Shown: piece by piece, positions 43,333-53,176 of the stretch | How the letters are laid out: each line of letters opens with the position of its first letter | How positions within the stretch are numbered: the stretch's first letter is position 1 | Source: Bradyrhizobium sp. SZCCT0231 | GTDB lineage: Bacteria; Pseudomonadota; Alphaproteobacteria; Rhizobiales; Xanthobacteraceae | Assembly (NCBI RefSeq): GCF_018130245.1 | Contig: NZ_JAFCKP010000001.1 | Span: 1,054,001 to 1,118,000 of the forward strand | Direction of reading: 5' to 3' | DNA: 64,000 bases | Position numbers and translations under genes: made by a program | The notes under the pieces: model-generated | What the model saw: the letters and a program-made list of their open reading frames with translations, nothing else | The model's database searches: none | Told to the model about the DNA's origin: nothing

Positions 43333-44733
43333 TCACCTGAAGAAAACGAGCGTGACCAGCGCGAACACCGGCAGCAGGAGGATGGAGGTCCAGGCCATGT
43401 ATCCGAAGAAGCCCGGCATTGCGACGCCGCTCGCTCGCGCGATCGCGTAAACCATGAAGTTGGGCGCGTTACCGATGTAAGAGTTTGCGCCCATGAACAC
43501 CGCACCTGCGGAGATCGCGGCCAGGGTCATGGCGCCATTCGTCATCAGATGCTTGGCGTCGCCTCCAGCAAGCTCAAAGAAAACCAGATAGGTCGGCGCG
43601 TTGTCGAGGAAGGATGAGAGCAAGCCGGTCAACCAGAAATAGGCGGCATTGTTCGGCGTGCCGTCGACGTTGGTGACCATGTTAACGACGGAGGCAAACG
43701 CGCCGGATTTGCCGGCGTTGAGGATCGCAAGCACGGGAATGATGGTGATGAAGATGGCGGCGAACAGCTTGGCCACTTCGATCATGGGGCCCCAAGAGAA
43801 GCCGTTCGCGTCGTGGTCCTCCTTCGGCGTGGCGGCAAGAGATGCAAACACGACGCCGATCATGACGGCATCGCGCAGAAGATTCTGCAGCTGGAGGTGC
43901 GTGCCGAGAACCTCAAATCCGCCGAGGTCGAGCTTGGCGCTCAACAGGATCGCAGCAATGATGACTCCCATCAGAGCGAAGTTGAGGCCGCCGCTGATCC
44001 GCAAGGGATTGTCCGGAGTCGGGTCCGGTTTGACGCGGCCTTCCTTGCGATAAAGATAAGTGTCGATGCAAAAGAACAGGGCGAGCAAAATCCAGGCCAC
44101 GAACGTGGTCTGGGGGAACAGGTGCGTCGTCGTCCAGAAGAAGTCCACGCCGCGCAGGAACCCCAGGAACAACGGCGGATCTCCCAGGGGAGAGAGCGAG
44201 CCGCCGATGTTGGACACCAGAAAGATGAAGAAGATGACGACGTGCGCGTTGTGCCGCCGGTCGTCATTGGCGCGGATGACCGGCCGGATCATGACCATCG
44301 AGGCGCCGGTCGTGCCGATGACGCTCGCAATCAGAGTGCCCAGAGCGAGCAGTAGCGTATTCAGAACCGGGGAGCCGTGAAGATTGCCGCGCACCACGAT
44401 GCCGCCGGCCACGGTGAACAGAGCGAGGAGCAGCAGAATGAAGGGGATGTATTCGAGCAGCGCGGTATGGACGAGTGCCTGGATGGTTGGAAGCGGGCCG
44501 TACCAGACGGCAAGCGGCAGGACGATCAGGGCGGCCCACATCGCAGCAATCTTGCCCTGGTGGTGCTCCCAGAAGTGAGGCGCTGCGAGTGGAAATATCG
44601 CGATCGACAGCAGCATGCCGGCGAAGGGGAGCGCCCATTGCGGGCGAATGCTCGCCCCGTCGAGCGATGCGGCGAGCGCCTGCGAAGGTGATGCAATAAG
44701 GATAAGGAGCGCGACGGGGAGCAGGCGAACCAT
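43333..44733 (-). CDS. Sodium:proton antiporter / CitMHS-type ion transporter
   Basis: 466 residues from ATG 44733, which exposes a signal-like N-terminus MVRLLPVALLILIASPSQAL. About a dozen hydrophobic segments. Family-like blocks include SVIGTTGASMVMIRPVIRAN, FFIFLVSNIGGSLSPLGDPP and LSSFLDNAPTYLVFFELA, the repeated Gly/Asn-rich motifs of the ion-transporter superfamily near NhaD. Inner membrane. Exact ion is not certain: NhaD-like Na+/H+ exchange is the best guess, an organic-anion carrier the alternative. Confidence 0.82.
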   Translation of the reverse strand: MVRLLPVALLILIASPSQALAASLDGASIRPQWALPFAGMLLSIAIFPLAAPHFWEHHQGKIAAMWAALIVLPLAVWYGPLPTIQALVHTALLEYIPFILLLLALFTVAGGIVVRGNLHGSPVLNTLLLALGTLIASVIGTTGASMVMIRPVIRANDDRRHNAHVVIFFIFLVSNIGGSLSPLGDPPLFLGFLRGVDFFWTTTHLFPQTTFVAWILLALFFCIDTYLYRKEGRVKPDPTPDNPLRISGGLNFALMGVIIAAILLSAKLDLGGFEVLGTHLQLQNLLRDAVMIGVVFASLAATPKEDHDANGFSWGPMIEVAKLFAAIFITIIPVLAILNAGKSGAFASVVNMVTNVDGTPNNAAYFWLTGLLSSFLDNAPTYLVFFELAGGDAKHLMTNGAMTLAAISAGAVFMGANSYIGNAPNFMVYAIARASGVAMPGFFGYMAWTSILLLPVFALVTLVFFR

Positions 44734-44957
44734 GAGGCGGGCTCCCCGCCGGCAGGCACCACCCGCGGCATTCCCGGCGATTCCGGGTCGGAGCTCCGGC
44801 GCGACGCCGGCAACGACGTGGATGGCGGCGATCACGCTAAGCAAGGCTCCCCCAGAAGTTTATGATTGTTTCGGTTTGCGCGCTTTGGACGTCGTCGCGG
44901 CCGGAGTCGCGACGAAGTACGATGCTGCGCGGCCCTAGAAGAGGCCGCAACAGGGCC

Positions 44958-45830
44958 TCAGCGTTGCAGGCGTGCGAGCAGGCTCGACGTATCCCAGCGC
45001 TTGCCGCCCATCTTCTCGACTTCGGCGTAGAACTGGTCGACCAGCGCGGTGACAGGCAGGCTGGCGCCGTTGCGACGGGCCTCGGCCAGCGAGATAGAGA
45101 GGTCCTTGCGCATCCATTCGACCGCGAAGCCGAAATCGTACTTGCCCTCGTTCATGGTCTTGTAGCGGTTCTCCATCTGCCAGGATTGCGCGGCCCCTTT
45201 CGAGATGGTCTCGATCACTGCGGCGACGTCGAGGCCGCTCTTCTTGGCGAAGTGGATGCCCTCGGAGAGACCCTGCACCAGACCGGCGATGCAGATCTGG
45301 TTGACCATCTTGGTCAGCTGGCCGCTTCCGGCGGGCCCGAGCAGTTTGCACATCCGGGCATAGGCGCCTGTGATGATCGGCTCGGCGCCCGAATATGCGT
45401 CCTGCGCGCCTCCGCACATCACCGTCAGCACGCCGTTCTCGGCGCCCGCCTGGCCGCCGGAGACCGGGGCGTCGACGAATTTGAAGCCGGCCTTGGTGGC
45501 GGCTGCGTCCAGCTCACGCGCGACCTCGGCGGAGGCGGTGGTGTGGTCGACGAAGGTCGCCCCTTTCTTCATGCCGGCGAACGCGCCGTCGGGGCCGATC
45601 GTGACCGCGCGCAGATCGTTGTCGTTGCCGACGCAGCACATCACGAAATCCTGGCCTTCGGCGGCGGCCTTCGGGGTCGGCGCGGTCTTGCCGCCGAACT
45701 TGTCCGTCCATTCCTTCGCCTTGGCCGCGGTGCGGTTGTAGACGGTGACCTCATGGCCCCCTTTTTTCACGAGGTGTCCGGCCATGGGGAAGCCCATCAC
45801 GCCGAGACCGAGGAAAGCGACTTTAGCCAT
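44958..45830 (-). CDS. NAD(P)-dependent 3-hydroxyisobutyrate dehydrogenase family protein
   Basis: 290 residues from ATG 45830. Rossmann motif FLGLGVMGFPMAGHL, substrate motif FVDAPVSGGQAGAENGVL, catalytic Lys region GSGQLTKMVNQICIAG and C-terminal FAVEWMRKDLSISLAEA. This is the beta-hydroxyacid dehydrogenase family: 3-hydroxyisobutyrate, tartronate semialdehyde or gamma-hydroxybutyrate could be the substrate. No valine-pathway gene lies next to it. Divergent from the VOC gene with 184 bp between. Confidence 0.88.
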   Translation of the reverse strand: MAKVAFLGLGVMGFPMAGHLVKKGGHEVTVYNRTAAKAKEWTDKFGGKTAPTPKAAAEGQDFVMCCVGNDNDLRAVTIGPDGAFAGMKKGATFVDHTTASAEVARELDAAATKAGFKFVDAPVSGGQAGAENGVLTVMCGGAQDAYSGAEPIITGAYARMCKLLGPAGSGQLTKMVNQICIAGLVQGLSEGIHFAKKSGLDVAAVIETISKGAAQSWQMENRYKTMNEGKYDFGFAVEWMRKDLSISLAEARRNGASLPVTALVDQFYAEVEKMGGKRWDTSSLLARLQR

Positions 45831-46014
45831 CTGTGGTACCTTGTCCGTAGTTTGGGTTTTACGGTTCTTGCCAGGCGAGGGGCGCCTGGGTTCCGCGGTG
45901 AGGGCGGATTGGAGGCGCACCTTAAACCCTTGAGGCCGGAGGGCAACGGCTTCGTTTGGCGGCCCCCTGTGCTAGGATGGCGGACCCAAGAACTTCAAAA
46001 AAGGGAGCGAGAGC

Positions 46015-46452
46015 ATGGGCGGCGTGAGCGTTGGCGTCCTCGATCATTTCAACATCCGGACCCGGAATCTGGCCGAGACCGTCCGCTTCTACGCGGACGT
46101 GCTGGGCCTGGAAAAAGGCGCACGGCCCAATTTCGCCTTCCCCGGCGCCTGGATGTACAGCGAGGGTAAACCGGTGGTGCACCTCGTCGACATTTCTGCG
46201 ACCGCCGAGCCACAAAAGCCGGATTCCGGCGTCGTCCACCACGTCGCCTTCGTCAGTCGCGGCTTTGACGGCATGAAACAGCGGCTGGCATCCAAGGGGA
46301 TGAAGTTCGAGGCCCGCCAGGTGCCCGGCGGCGATCTCTGGCAGATCTTCGTCCACGACCCCAATGGGGTCATGATCGAGCTGAATTACGAGGCCGCCAG
46401 CGAGCAGGGGGCGGCGCCCGCGGAAAAGGCTGACGATATCGGCAGGCAGTAG
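46015..46452 (+). CDS. VOC/glyoxalase-family metalloprotein
   Basis: 145 residues. One VOC fold with candidate metal ligands in VLDHFNIRTRNLAETVRFY (His), HHVAFVSRGFDGM and FVHDPNGVMIELNY (Glu). Typical size for a single-module lyase/dioxygenase-like protein. Substrate unknown. Upstream GGGAGCGAG gives a good start. Followed 53 bp later by mrp. Confidence 0.8.
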   Translation: MGGVSVGVLDHFNIRTRNLAETVRFYADVLGLEKGARPNFAFPGAWMYSEGKPVVHLVDISATAEPQKPDSGVVHHVAFVSRGFDGMKQRLASKGMKFEARQVPGGDLWQIFVHDPNGVMIELNYEAASEQGAAPAEKADDIGRQ

Positions 46453-46505
46453 CCTTTTGGGCGTTTCCGCTCTAATGGGGCATTCCCAACTCTAGGAGAT
46501 GCGCT

Positions 46506-47642
46506 TTGAGCGTGACGCAGCAACAGGTTCTCGACAGCCTCGCCAGGGTCAAGTCGCCCCGCGGGGTCGCGCTCACCCATGCCAATGTGCTGAGCGCGAT
46601 CAGCGCGTCGGACGGCAAGGTGTTCTTCTCGATCAATGTCGATGCCGCCGAGGCGAGGGCCTGGGAATCCGTCCGGGCCGAAGCGGAGGCTGCCGTGCGC
46701 ACCATTCCCGGCGTCACCACCGCCATGGTGGCGCTGACCGCCGAGCGCAAGCCGGGCTCCGCGCCGCCGCCACCCCCGCAGCCGAGCCGCGGCACGCCCG
46801 GCGTGCAGCCGGTCCATGCCCACAAGCCGCCGCAGGGCGGTGGGTCGCCGATGGCGCGGCAGTCGGAAATCCCCGGCGTTGCCGCCGTGATCGCGGTCGC
46901 CTCCGGCAAGGGCGGGGTGGGCAAGTCGACCACCGCGCTCAATCTGGCGCTCGGCCTGCGCGACCTCGGCCTGAAGGTCGGGCTGCTCGATGCCGACATC
47001 TACGGCCCCTCGGTGCCGCGCCTGACGGGCCTGCGCGACAAGCCGGAGCTGAACGACCAGCGCAAGATGATTCCGCTTCGGCGCTTCGGCCTCGCCATCA
47101 TGTCGATCGGCTTCCTGGTCGAGGAGGAAACCGCGATGATCTGGCGCGGCCCGATGGTGATGTCGGCGGTGACGCAGATGCTGCGTGACGTCGAATGGGG
47201 CAAGCTCGACGTGCTGGTCGTCGACATGCCGCCGGGCACCGGCGATGCCCAGCTCACGCTGGCGCAGAACGTGCCGCTCAAGGGGGCCGTGATCGTCTCG
47301 ACCCCGCAGGACCTGTCCCTGATCGACGCGCGGCGGGGGCTTGCCATGTTCAAGAAGGTCAACGTGCCCGTGCTCGGCATCGTCGAGAATATGAGCTACT
47401 TCCAGTGCCCGCATTGCGGGACCAAGTCGGACATTTTCGGCCATGGCGGGGCGCGGCACGAGGCCGAGAAGCTCGGGGTACCATTCCTGGGCGAGATCCC
47501 ACTGCACATGGCGATTCGCGCCACCTCGGACGCCGGCAATCCCGTCGTCGACAGCGAGCCGGACGGCCCTCATGCGGCGATCTACCGCGCCATGGCGGGC
47601 CAGGTCCGGGACCAGCTCAAGGGCGTCATTGCCGCAGCCTGA
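46506..47642 (+). CDS. mrp: Mrp/ApbC P-loop iron-sulfur cluster carrier ATPase
   Basis: 378 residues from TTG 46506, supported by AGGAG seven bases upstream; GTG 46512 is the alternative. The N-terminal MIP18/DUF59-like domain (about 1-90) is followed by a Pro-rich linker (SAPPPPPQPSRG), then the deviant Walker A ASGKGGVGKSTTALNLAL, DADIYGPSVPRL, VDMPPGTGDAQL and the Fe-S-ligating ENMSYFQCPHCGTKSDIFG. Delivers Fe-S clusters to apoproteins in the cytoplasm. Confidence 0.95.
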   Translation: MSVTQQQVLDSLARVKSPRGVALTHANVLSAISASDGKVFFSINVDAAEARAWESVRAEAEAAVRTIPGVTTAMVALTAERKPGSAPPPPPQPSRGTPGVQPVHAHKPPQGGGSPMARQSEIPGVAAVIAVASGKGGVGKSTTALNLALGLRDLGLKVGLLDADIYGPSVPRLTGLRDKPELNDQRKMIPLRRFGLAIMSIGFLVEEETAMIWRGPMVMSAVTQMLRDVEWGKLDVLVVDMPPGTGDAQLTLAQNVPLKGAVIVSTPQDLSLIDARRGLAMFKKVNVPVLGIVENMSYFQCPHCGTKSDIFGHGGARHEAEKLGVPFLGEIPLHMAIRATSDAGNPVVDSEPDGPHAAIYRAMAGQVRDQLKGVIAAA

Positions 47643-47732
47643 ACCGGCCGGCCGCAGGCCCCTGGGACATGCGACTTTCGTAGAGCCCCGTCATGCCATT
47701 GTCGCGTTCCGCAAGCGGGACTTCCGTGTTAA

Positions 47733-48935
<1,203 letters not shown>

Positions 48936-48962
48936 TCTGCGGCTTAAGTCGTAAGACCAGTA

Positions 48963-48991
48963 GCCCGGTCTCCCAGGAGGCCGGGCTTTTT
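48963..48991 (+). terminator. Rho-independent terminator after TRAP binding protein 1
   Basis: GCCCGG (48963-48968) and CCGGGC (48981-48986) form a hairpin followed directly by TTTTTC. It separates the two TRAP binding-protein genes into independent units. Confidence 0.8.
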
Positions 48992-49101
48992 CTTTGCGAT
49001 CACGGTGCGATCGGGATGGCATTCGGCCCGCCGATGTTCCATGCTGTCCTCAAAGCCTCGGCAAGAAGGCTCCACAAGCAGATCCATCAGGGTAGGAAAT
49101 C

Positions 49102-50190
49102 ATGAAGAGAAGAGACTTCATCAAGGTCACAGGACTTGGTGCGGCCGGTGCCGCCACGCTCGCGGCTCCCGCGATCGCGCAGTCGATGCCGGAAATCAAA
49201 TGGCGCATGCCGACGAGCTGGCCGAAATCGCTCGACACGCTGTTTGGCGGCGCCGAGATGATGTGCAAGATGGTCGCGGAGGCGACCGACAACAAATTCC
49301 AGATTCAGATCTTCGCGGCCGGTGAGATCGTGCCGGGCCTCCAGGTGCTGGACGCCGTGCAGAACGGCACCTGCGAGATCGGCCACACCGCGTCCTACTA
49401 TTATTTCGGCAAGGACCCGACCTTCACCTTCGGCTCGGCCGTGCCGTTCGGTCCCAACATGCGCATCAACCAGGCCTGGTACATGCTGGGCGGCGGCCGC
49501 GACGTTCTCAACGAGTTCTACAAGGGCTACAACGTCGTCTCGCTGCTCGCGGGCAACACCGGCTGCCAGATGGGCGGCTGGTTCAGGAAAGAGGTCAACA
49601 CGCCCGAGGATCTCAAGGGCATGAAATTCCGCATCGGCGGGTTCACCGGCCGCGTGCTGCAGAAGCTCGGCGTGGTGCCGCAGCAGCTCGCCGGCGGCGA
49701 TATCTATCCGGCGCTGGAGAAGGGGACCATCGATGCCGCCGAATGGGTCGGGCCCTATGACGACGAGAAGCTCGGCTTCTACAAGATCGCGCCGCACTAC
49801 TACTATCCCGGTTGGTGGGAAGGCGGGCCGATGCTGCTCGCCTTCGTCAACCTCGACAAATGGAACGCGCTGCCGAAATATTACCAGAGCGTGCTGGAGC
49901 AGGCCGGCCACTACGCCAACAACTACATGATGGCACGCTACGACAACGCCAATCCGCTGGCGCTGAAGAAGCTGCTCGCGGGCGGCACCAAGCTGCATGC
50001 CTTCTCGCCCTCGATCATGGATGCCTGTTTCAAGGCCGCCAAGGAGTTGCACGCCGAAGTCGCTGCGACCAACCCCAACTTCAAGAAGGTGCACGACTCG
50101 CTTTCCAAGTTCACGAGCGACGGCTACTCCTGGTTCCAGGTCGCCGAGGTCGGCTACGACATCTTCATGGCGCGGCGCTCGCAGAGCTGA
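49102..50190 (+). CDS. TRAP transporter substrate-binding protein 2 (DctP/TakP-like, Tat)
   Basis: 362 residues, same length as its neighbour at 47847-48935. Twin-arginine signal MKRRDFIKVTGLGAAGAATL. Mature sequence [34 protein letters not shown] and the identical [18 protein letters not shown] block show a tandem duplication with divergence elsewhere (NMRINQAWYMLGGGRD versus [17 protein letters not shown]). The changes in pocket-proximal segments suggest different ligands. Own upstream region with AGGAAA before the ATG. Confidence 0.9.
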   Translation: MKRRDFIKVTGLGAAGAATLAAPAIAQSMPEIKWRMPTSWPKSLDTLFGGAEMMCKMVAEATDNKFQIQIFAAGEIVPGLQVLDAVQNGTCEIGHTASYYYFGKDPTFTFGSAVPFGPNMRINQAWYMLGGGRDVLNEFYKGYNVVSLLAGNTGCQMGGWFRKEVNTPEDLKGMKFRIGGFTGRVLQKLGVVPQQLAGGDIYPALEKGTIDAAEWVGPYDDEKLGFYKIAPHYYYPGWWEGGPMLLAFVNLDKWNALPKYYQSVLEQAGHYANNYMMARYDNANPLALKKLLAGGTKLHAFSPSIMDACFKAAKELHAEVAATNPNFKKVHDSLSKFTSDGYSWFQVAEVGYDIFMARRSQS

Positions 50191-50212
50191 TCACGCCACC
50201 TGTCGCAGACAG

Positions 50213-50238
50213 CGCCCCGGAGGGAAGGCTCCGGGGCG
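50213..50238 (+). terminator. GC-rich hairpin after TRAP binding protein 2
   Basis: Perfect 10-bp stem CGCCCCGGAG / CTCCGGGGCG with a 6-base loop, 23 bp after the stop codon. Only a weak T-run follows (TCGTCGTTTC), so termination may be partial or it may stabilise the transcript. Confidence 0.6.
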
Positions 50239-50452
50239 TCGTCGTTTCAGCGTTCCGGAAGGACGTCCAAACAAAAACATCGAAAACAACCCCATGCACA
50301 GTAGGCGGGGACAGGTTTATCAATGACTTGGCGGCGCAGCGCGAGCTTCTGCGGAATTGCCGAACTCACTTGATGCGTCGGGCAAAACAGTGGTAGAAGC
50401 TCATCATCGCATAATCCGAATTTTCGGCTCGGTGCCGGAGCCGGGGGATCCG

Positions 50453-50803
50453 ATGAGCTTCGATCCCGATCAAGTTCAAAGCGCACTGCGCAGGGCGTGG
50501 TCGCTGTCGACGGCCAGCCAATGGACGGCGAGCAATCCGGCGGCAGGACAATGCAACGTCACCTCGCTGCTCGTTCACGAGCTCTTCGGCGGTGACTTGC
50601 TGAAGACGCCTCTTCCGGCCGGCGATCATTTCTACAACCGGATCGGAGGCGAGCGATACGACTTCACGGCGTGCCAGTTTGATCAGCCAATCGCGTACAT
50701 AGACGTGCCCACGAATAGGGCCGACGCACAGTTAGGAGCGACGAACGATCAACTGGCTGAACTCAGAGTGGCGTTTCGGGAGCACTGGGCCGGACCAGAC
50801 TAG
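50453..50803 (+). CDS. YunG-like small protein
   Basis: 116 residues from ATG 50453, with GGGGGA upstream. Sequence features WSLSTASQWTASNPAAGQCN, TSLLVHELFGGDLLKTPLP, HFYNRIGGERYDFTACQFD resemble the YunG family of unknown function. The conserved Gln-Cys with downstream His and Asp recall a papain/transglutaminase-like arrangement, but this is only an impression. Stands alone. Confidence 0.75.
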   Translation: MSFDPDQVQSALRRAWSLSTASQWTASNPAAGQCNVTSLLVHELFGGDLLKTPLPAGDHFYNRIGGERYDFTACQFDQPIAYIDVPTNRADAQLGATNDQLAELRVAFREHWAGPD

Positions 50804-50877
50804 CTGCAGCAGCCGAGTTCGCTCTTGTCGTTGTCAGAGGTTCGCTTGTCGGCGGCGTCCGAGCATCAGGAAAGCGG

Positions 50878-51087
50878 CTAGCGAACGACGCCTGCCGCGT
50901 CTTTCGCGCTTGGCATGAGCCAATCGAGTCCGAGCAGGCCAGCTTCGAGGATGACGAAGGCGGCGATGCCGCCGAGCCAGCCGAAAAAGACGATTGAGAA
51001 GGTGCCGAGCAAGATCGCGCAGAAGACGTCAGAGAGCACCTTGCAGATGCGGAGGTCTCGGTCTTGGTCCGTTGGGAAGTACGGCAT
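50878..51087 (-). CDS. Hypothetical small membrane protein
   Basis: 69 residues from ATG 51087 with GGAG seven bases upstream. A charged N-terminus (MPYFPTDQDRDLRICKVL) precedes two hydrophobic stretches (FCAILLGTFSIVFFGWLGGI and AAFVILEAGLLGLDWLM). No family recognised. The membrane-like composition and ribosome site favour a real gene. Confidence 0.5.
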   Translation of the reverse strand: MPYFPTDQDRDLRICKVLSDVFCAILLGTFSIVFFGWLGGIAAFVILEAGLLGLDWLMPSAKDAAGVVR

Positions 51088-51143
51088 CGGGCTGCTCCAG
51101 GCGCCAATCCTGAGCCTTGTCCTCAGCCTTGGATCAACCCCGT

Positions 51144-51272
51144 TCAGAAGCAGATGTTCCGTGGATCAATTCTTCGGCTGGCCGAAATCGAGTGGCGGTG
51201 GCAGTTCGAACCCTCAACTCGGCCCTTCGCCATGGCGATGAGTTCGCCTTCAGTCTTCACAGGTTTGCTCAT
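51144..51272 (-). pseudogene. Short, probably degraded small-protein gene
   Basis: 42 codons from ATG 51272. MSKPVKTEGELIAMAKGRVE resembles the start of a group of small rhizobial proteins I recall as beginning M(A/S)KP-TE-ELIAMAK; the homology is from memory. The reading frame stops early (SASRRIDPRNICF), and a WRLEQ-like stretch typical of the family end appears in another frame about 80 bp further on, suggesting a frameshifted relic. Confidence 0.35.
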
Positions 51273-51749
51273 AAGCTCAGCCTTTGGCCTGATGTGGAGA
51301 CTTGCTGATATCTGCAAAGCTAGCAAGCTCTCGCGGAGGACGAGCAGCGGTCATGGCCAATGTGTGCGGCTTTGGCAGAACCCTTCTGATTGGCTTACAC
51401 GAAGCTGACAAGAGGTCGGCTACCCATCAGATGTGGCCCATCAGTCCTGCACAGTGAGACGTCCGGAGTCTCGCATAAGATTCTCAGCGGCGTAGCAGCG
51501 AGACTTCATCTCGAGTCAGCGCGGTAGGTAGTTTTTCGGTGTTCCTTTCGTGGAATGATCAGGCTATCGGAATCTGGCAATCGGGCTGAAGTCGCGGCAG
51601 CATCAGGTGGGTTTCACCGCCGCTCCGACTTCGCGGTACTGCTTACCGAACTCAACCAGTCCCGACGGGAATCCAGCTTTCATCGAACACGGCGGCTCTC
51701 GATCCTTGATCGAGAAGCCAAGGCGGCCGTTTCCGTTGGGGACTCATCA
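51273..51749. other. Intergenic region before the MarR gene
   Basis: 477 bp with no convincing gene. It holds one copy of a 19-bp direct repeat (51390-51408). The open frame from 51555 runs into the MarR gene, but its first 65 codons lack a ribosome site and family similarity. Confidence 0.45.
51390..51408 (+). repeat. 19-bp direct repeat flanking the MarR gene, left copy
   Basis: GGCTTACACGAAGCTGACA, identical to 52371-52389, 981 bp apart, on either side of the MarR gene. Confidence 0.75.
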
Positions 51750-52313
51750 ATGAGAATGGCAAATGAAATCGTACAACTCCTGGTGCAATCGGCCGGCAGT
51801 TGGCTTTTTGAAGGTAGTCGTTCGGGTCTGAGCGATCGCGAATGGATGGCCTTGCGATTTCTCGCCCTTGCAAACAGGTTCTCGAAGACGCCGACTGCTC
51901 TCGCGGCCTTTCTGGGTACTACTCGCAGCGTCGCATCGCAGATTGCCGCCGTGCTCCTGGAGAAGGGATTGGTGGTCCGTAAGCCCTCTGCGGAGGATAA
52001 ACGCTCGATCACGCTATGTATCACACGTGAGGGAGAGAAGTTCCTGGAGCGCGATCCGATCAACGCTCTGCGCGATCAGCTCGTGGCACTCGAGGACTCC
52101 GATCGATCTCGGCTGCGCGACACGCTTCGCCGCGTCCTGGTGGGGCTCGATGTTGCCGAGCGCCGTCATCATACGGACGTTTGCAACCAATGCATGTTCC
52201 TGGTCGAGACCGGAGCGGGGAAAGACCGTCATTTCAAGTGCCGGCTCTTTCGAAAATCCATAGCGGAGAAGGAGACGACCTTGCTCTGCACCTATTTCGA
52301 GGCGCGGAGCTAG
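51750..52313 (+). CDS. MarR-family regulator with C-terminal cysteine cluster
   Basis: 187 residues from ATG 51750, with GGGGA upstream; ATG 51756 is the alternative. Winged-helix core: SDREWMALRFLALANRFSKT, TALAAFLGTTRSVASQIAAV, wing LVVRKPSAEDKRSITLCITR. A C-terminal extension of about 40 residues carries CNQC, FKCRLF and LLCTYF, four cysteines spaced like a metal or Fe-S site, which ordinary MarR proteins lack. Upstream of a two-component system and flanked by direct repeats. Redox, metal or iron sensing is possible; the signal is unknown. Confidence 0.8.
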   Translation: MRMANEIVQLLVQSAGSWLFEGSRSGLSDREWMALRFLALANRFSKTPTALAAFLGTTRSVASQIAAVLLEKGLVVRKPSAEDKRSITLCITREGEKFLERDPINALRDQLVALEDSDRSRLRDTLRRVLVGLDVAERRHHTDVCNQCMFLVETGAGKDRHFKCRLFRKSIAEKETTLLCTYFEARS

Positions 52314-52370
52314 AAGGCTCACCTGCTCTGCGCTGATGTCCAGAAGGGAACGGATCGTCCGGGCTCGACC

Positions 52371-52389
52371 GGCTTACACGAAGCTGACA
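52371..52389 (+). repeat. 19-bp direct repeat flanking the MarR gene, right copy
   Basis: Identical to 51390-51408. It lies 112 bp before the response-regulator start, so it could also be a shared regulatory site controlling both the MarR gene and the two-component operon. Confidence 0.75.
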
Positions 52390-52500
52390 GGGCGGACGGC
52401 CGTCGGACACTTTTTCGCTAGCCGAGGCGCCCCGAATGGTGGAAGAGAGCGAAGATACCGCGCGGGCCGTGCGGCGACCTGATTATCCGTTGGGACTACG

Positions 52501-53175
52501 ATGCGCCTTCTGATCGTCGAGGACAATGCCGAGCTGTCGCGGCTCGTTGCCGGCGGGCTGGCGGCGGCCGGCTACGAGAGCGACATCGTCGGCAGCGCGG
52601 CCGAGGCGCGCGAGGCGGTGAGCAGCGTCAGCTATGCCGCGATGATCCTCGACCTCGGCCTGCCCGACGGTGACGGCCTGTCGGTGCTGCGCGAGCTGCG
52701 CCTCAAGATGGAGCCGCTGCCGGTGCTGGTGCTGACCGCGCGCGGCGGCGTGCAGGATCGCGTCAGCGGCCTGCGCAGCGGTGCCGACGACTATCTCGCA
52801 AAACCGTTTGCGATGGAGGAACTGGTGGCGCGGCTCGAGGCCATCCTGCGCCGGCCCGGCCAGTTGCTCGGCCGCTCGCTCACTCTCGCCAACCTCGTCT
52901 ACGACACCGAGAGCCGCCAGATCTTCGTCGACGACCAGCCGCGGATCATCTCCGCGCGCGAGACCTCGGTGCTGGAGATTTTGTTGCGCCGGCAGGGGCG
53001 GGTGGTGCCGAAGAAGAACGTCGAGGACCATATCTTCGGGCTCGAAGGCGAGGTCGCGTCCAACGCGATCGAGGTCTATGTGTCGCGGTTGCGCAAGCAG
53101 CTCGCCGAACACGGCGCCAAGGTCGTGATCCATACCATCCGCGGCGTCGGCTATCTCATGGACGTGGAGAAATAG
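52501..53175 (+). CDS. OmpR-family response regulator (TctD/QseB-like)
   Basis: 224 residues. Receiver domain starts MRLLIVEDNAELSRLV with phosphoacceptor Asp51 (MILDLGLPDGDG), Thr in LVLTARG and Lys in YLAKPFAMEEL. The C-terminal winged helix ends KVVIHTIRGVGYLMDVEK. Operon with the kinase gene starting one base after its stop. The partner resembles TctE/QseC kinases, and a TRAP system nearby makes carboxylate control a reasonable guess. Confidence 0.93.
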   Translation: MRLLIVEDNAELSRLVAGGLAAAGYESDIVGSAAEAREAVSSVSYAAMILDLGLPDGDGLSVLRELRLKMEPLPVLVLTARGGVQDRVSGLRSGADDYLAKPFAMEELVARLEAILRRPGQLLGRSLTLANLVYDTESRQIFVDDQPRIISARETSVLEILLRRQGRVVPKKNVEDHIFGLEGEVASNAIEVYVSRLRKQLAEHGAKVVIHTIRGVGYLMDVEK

Positions 53176-53176
53176 C

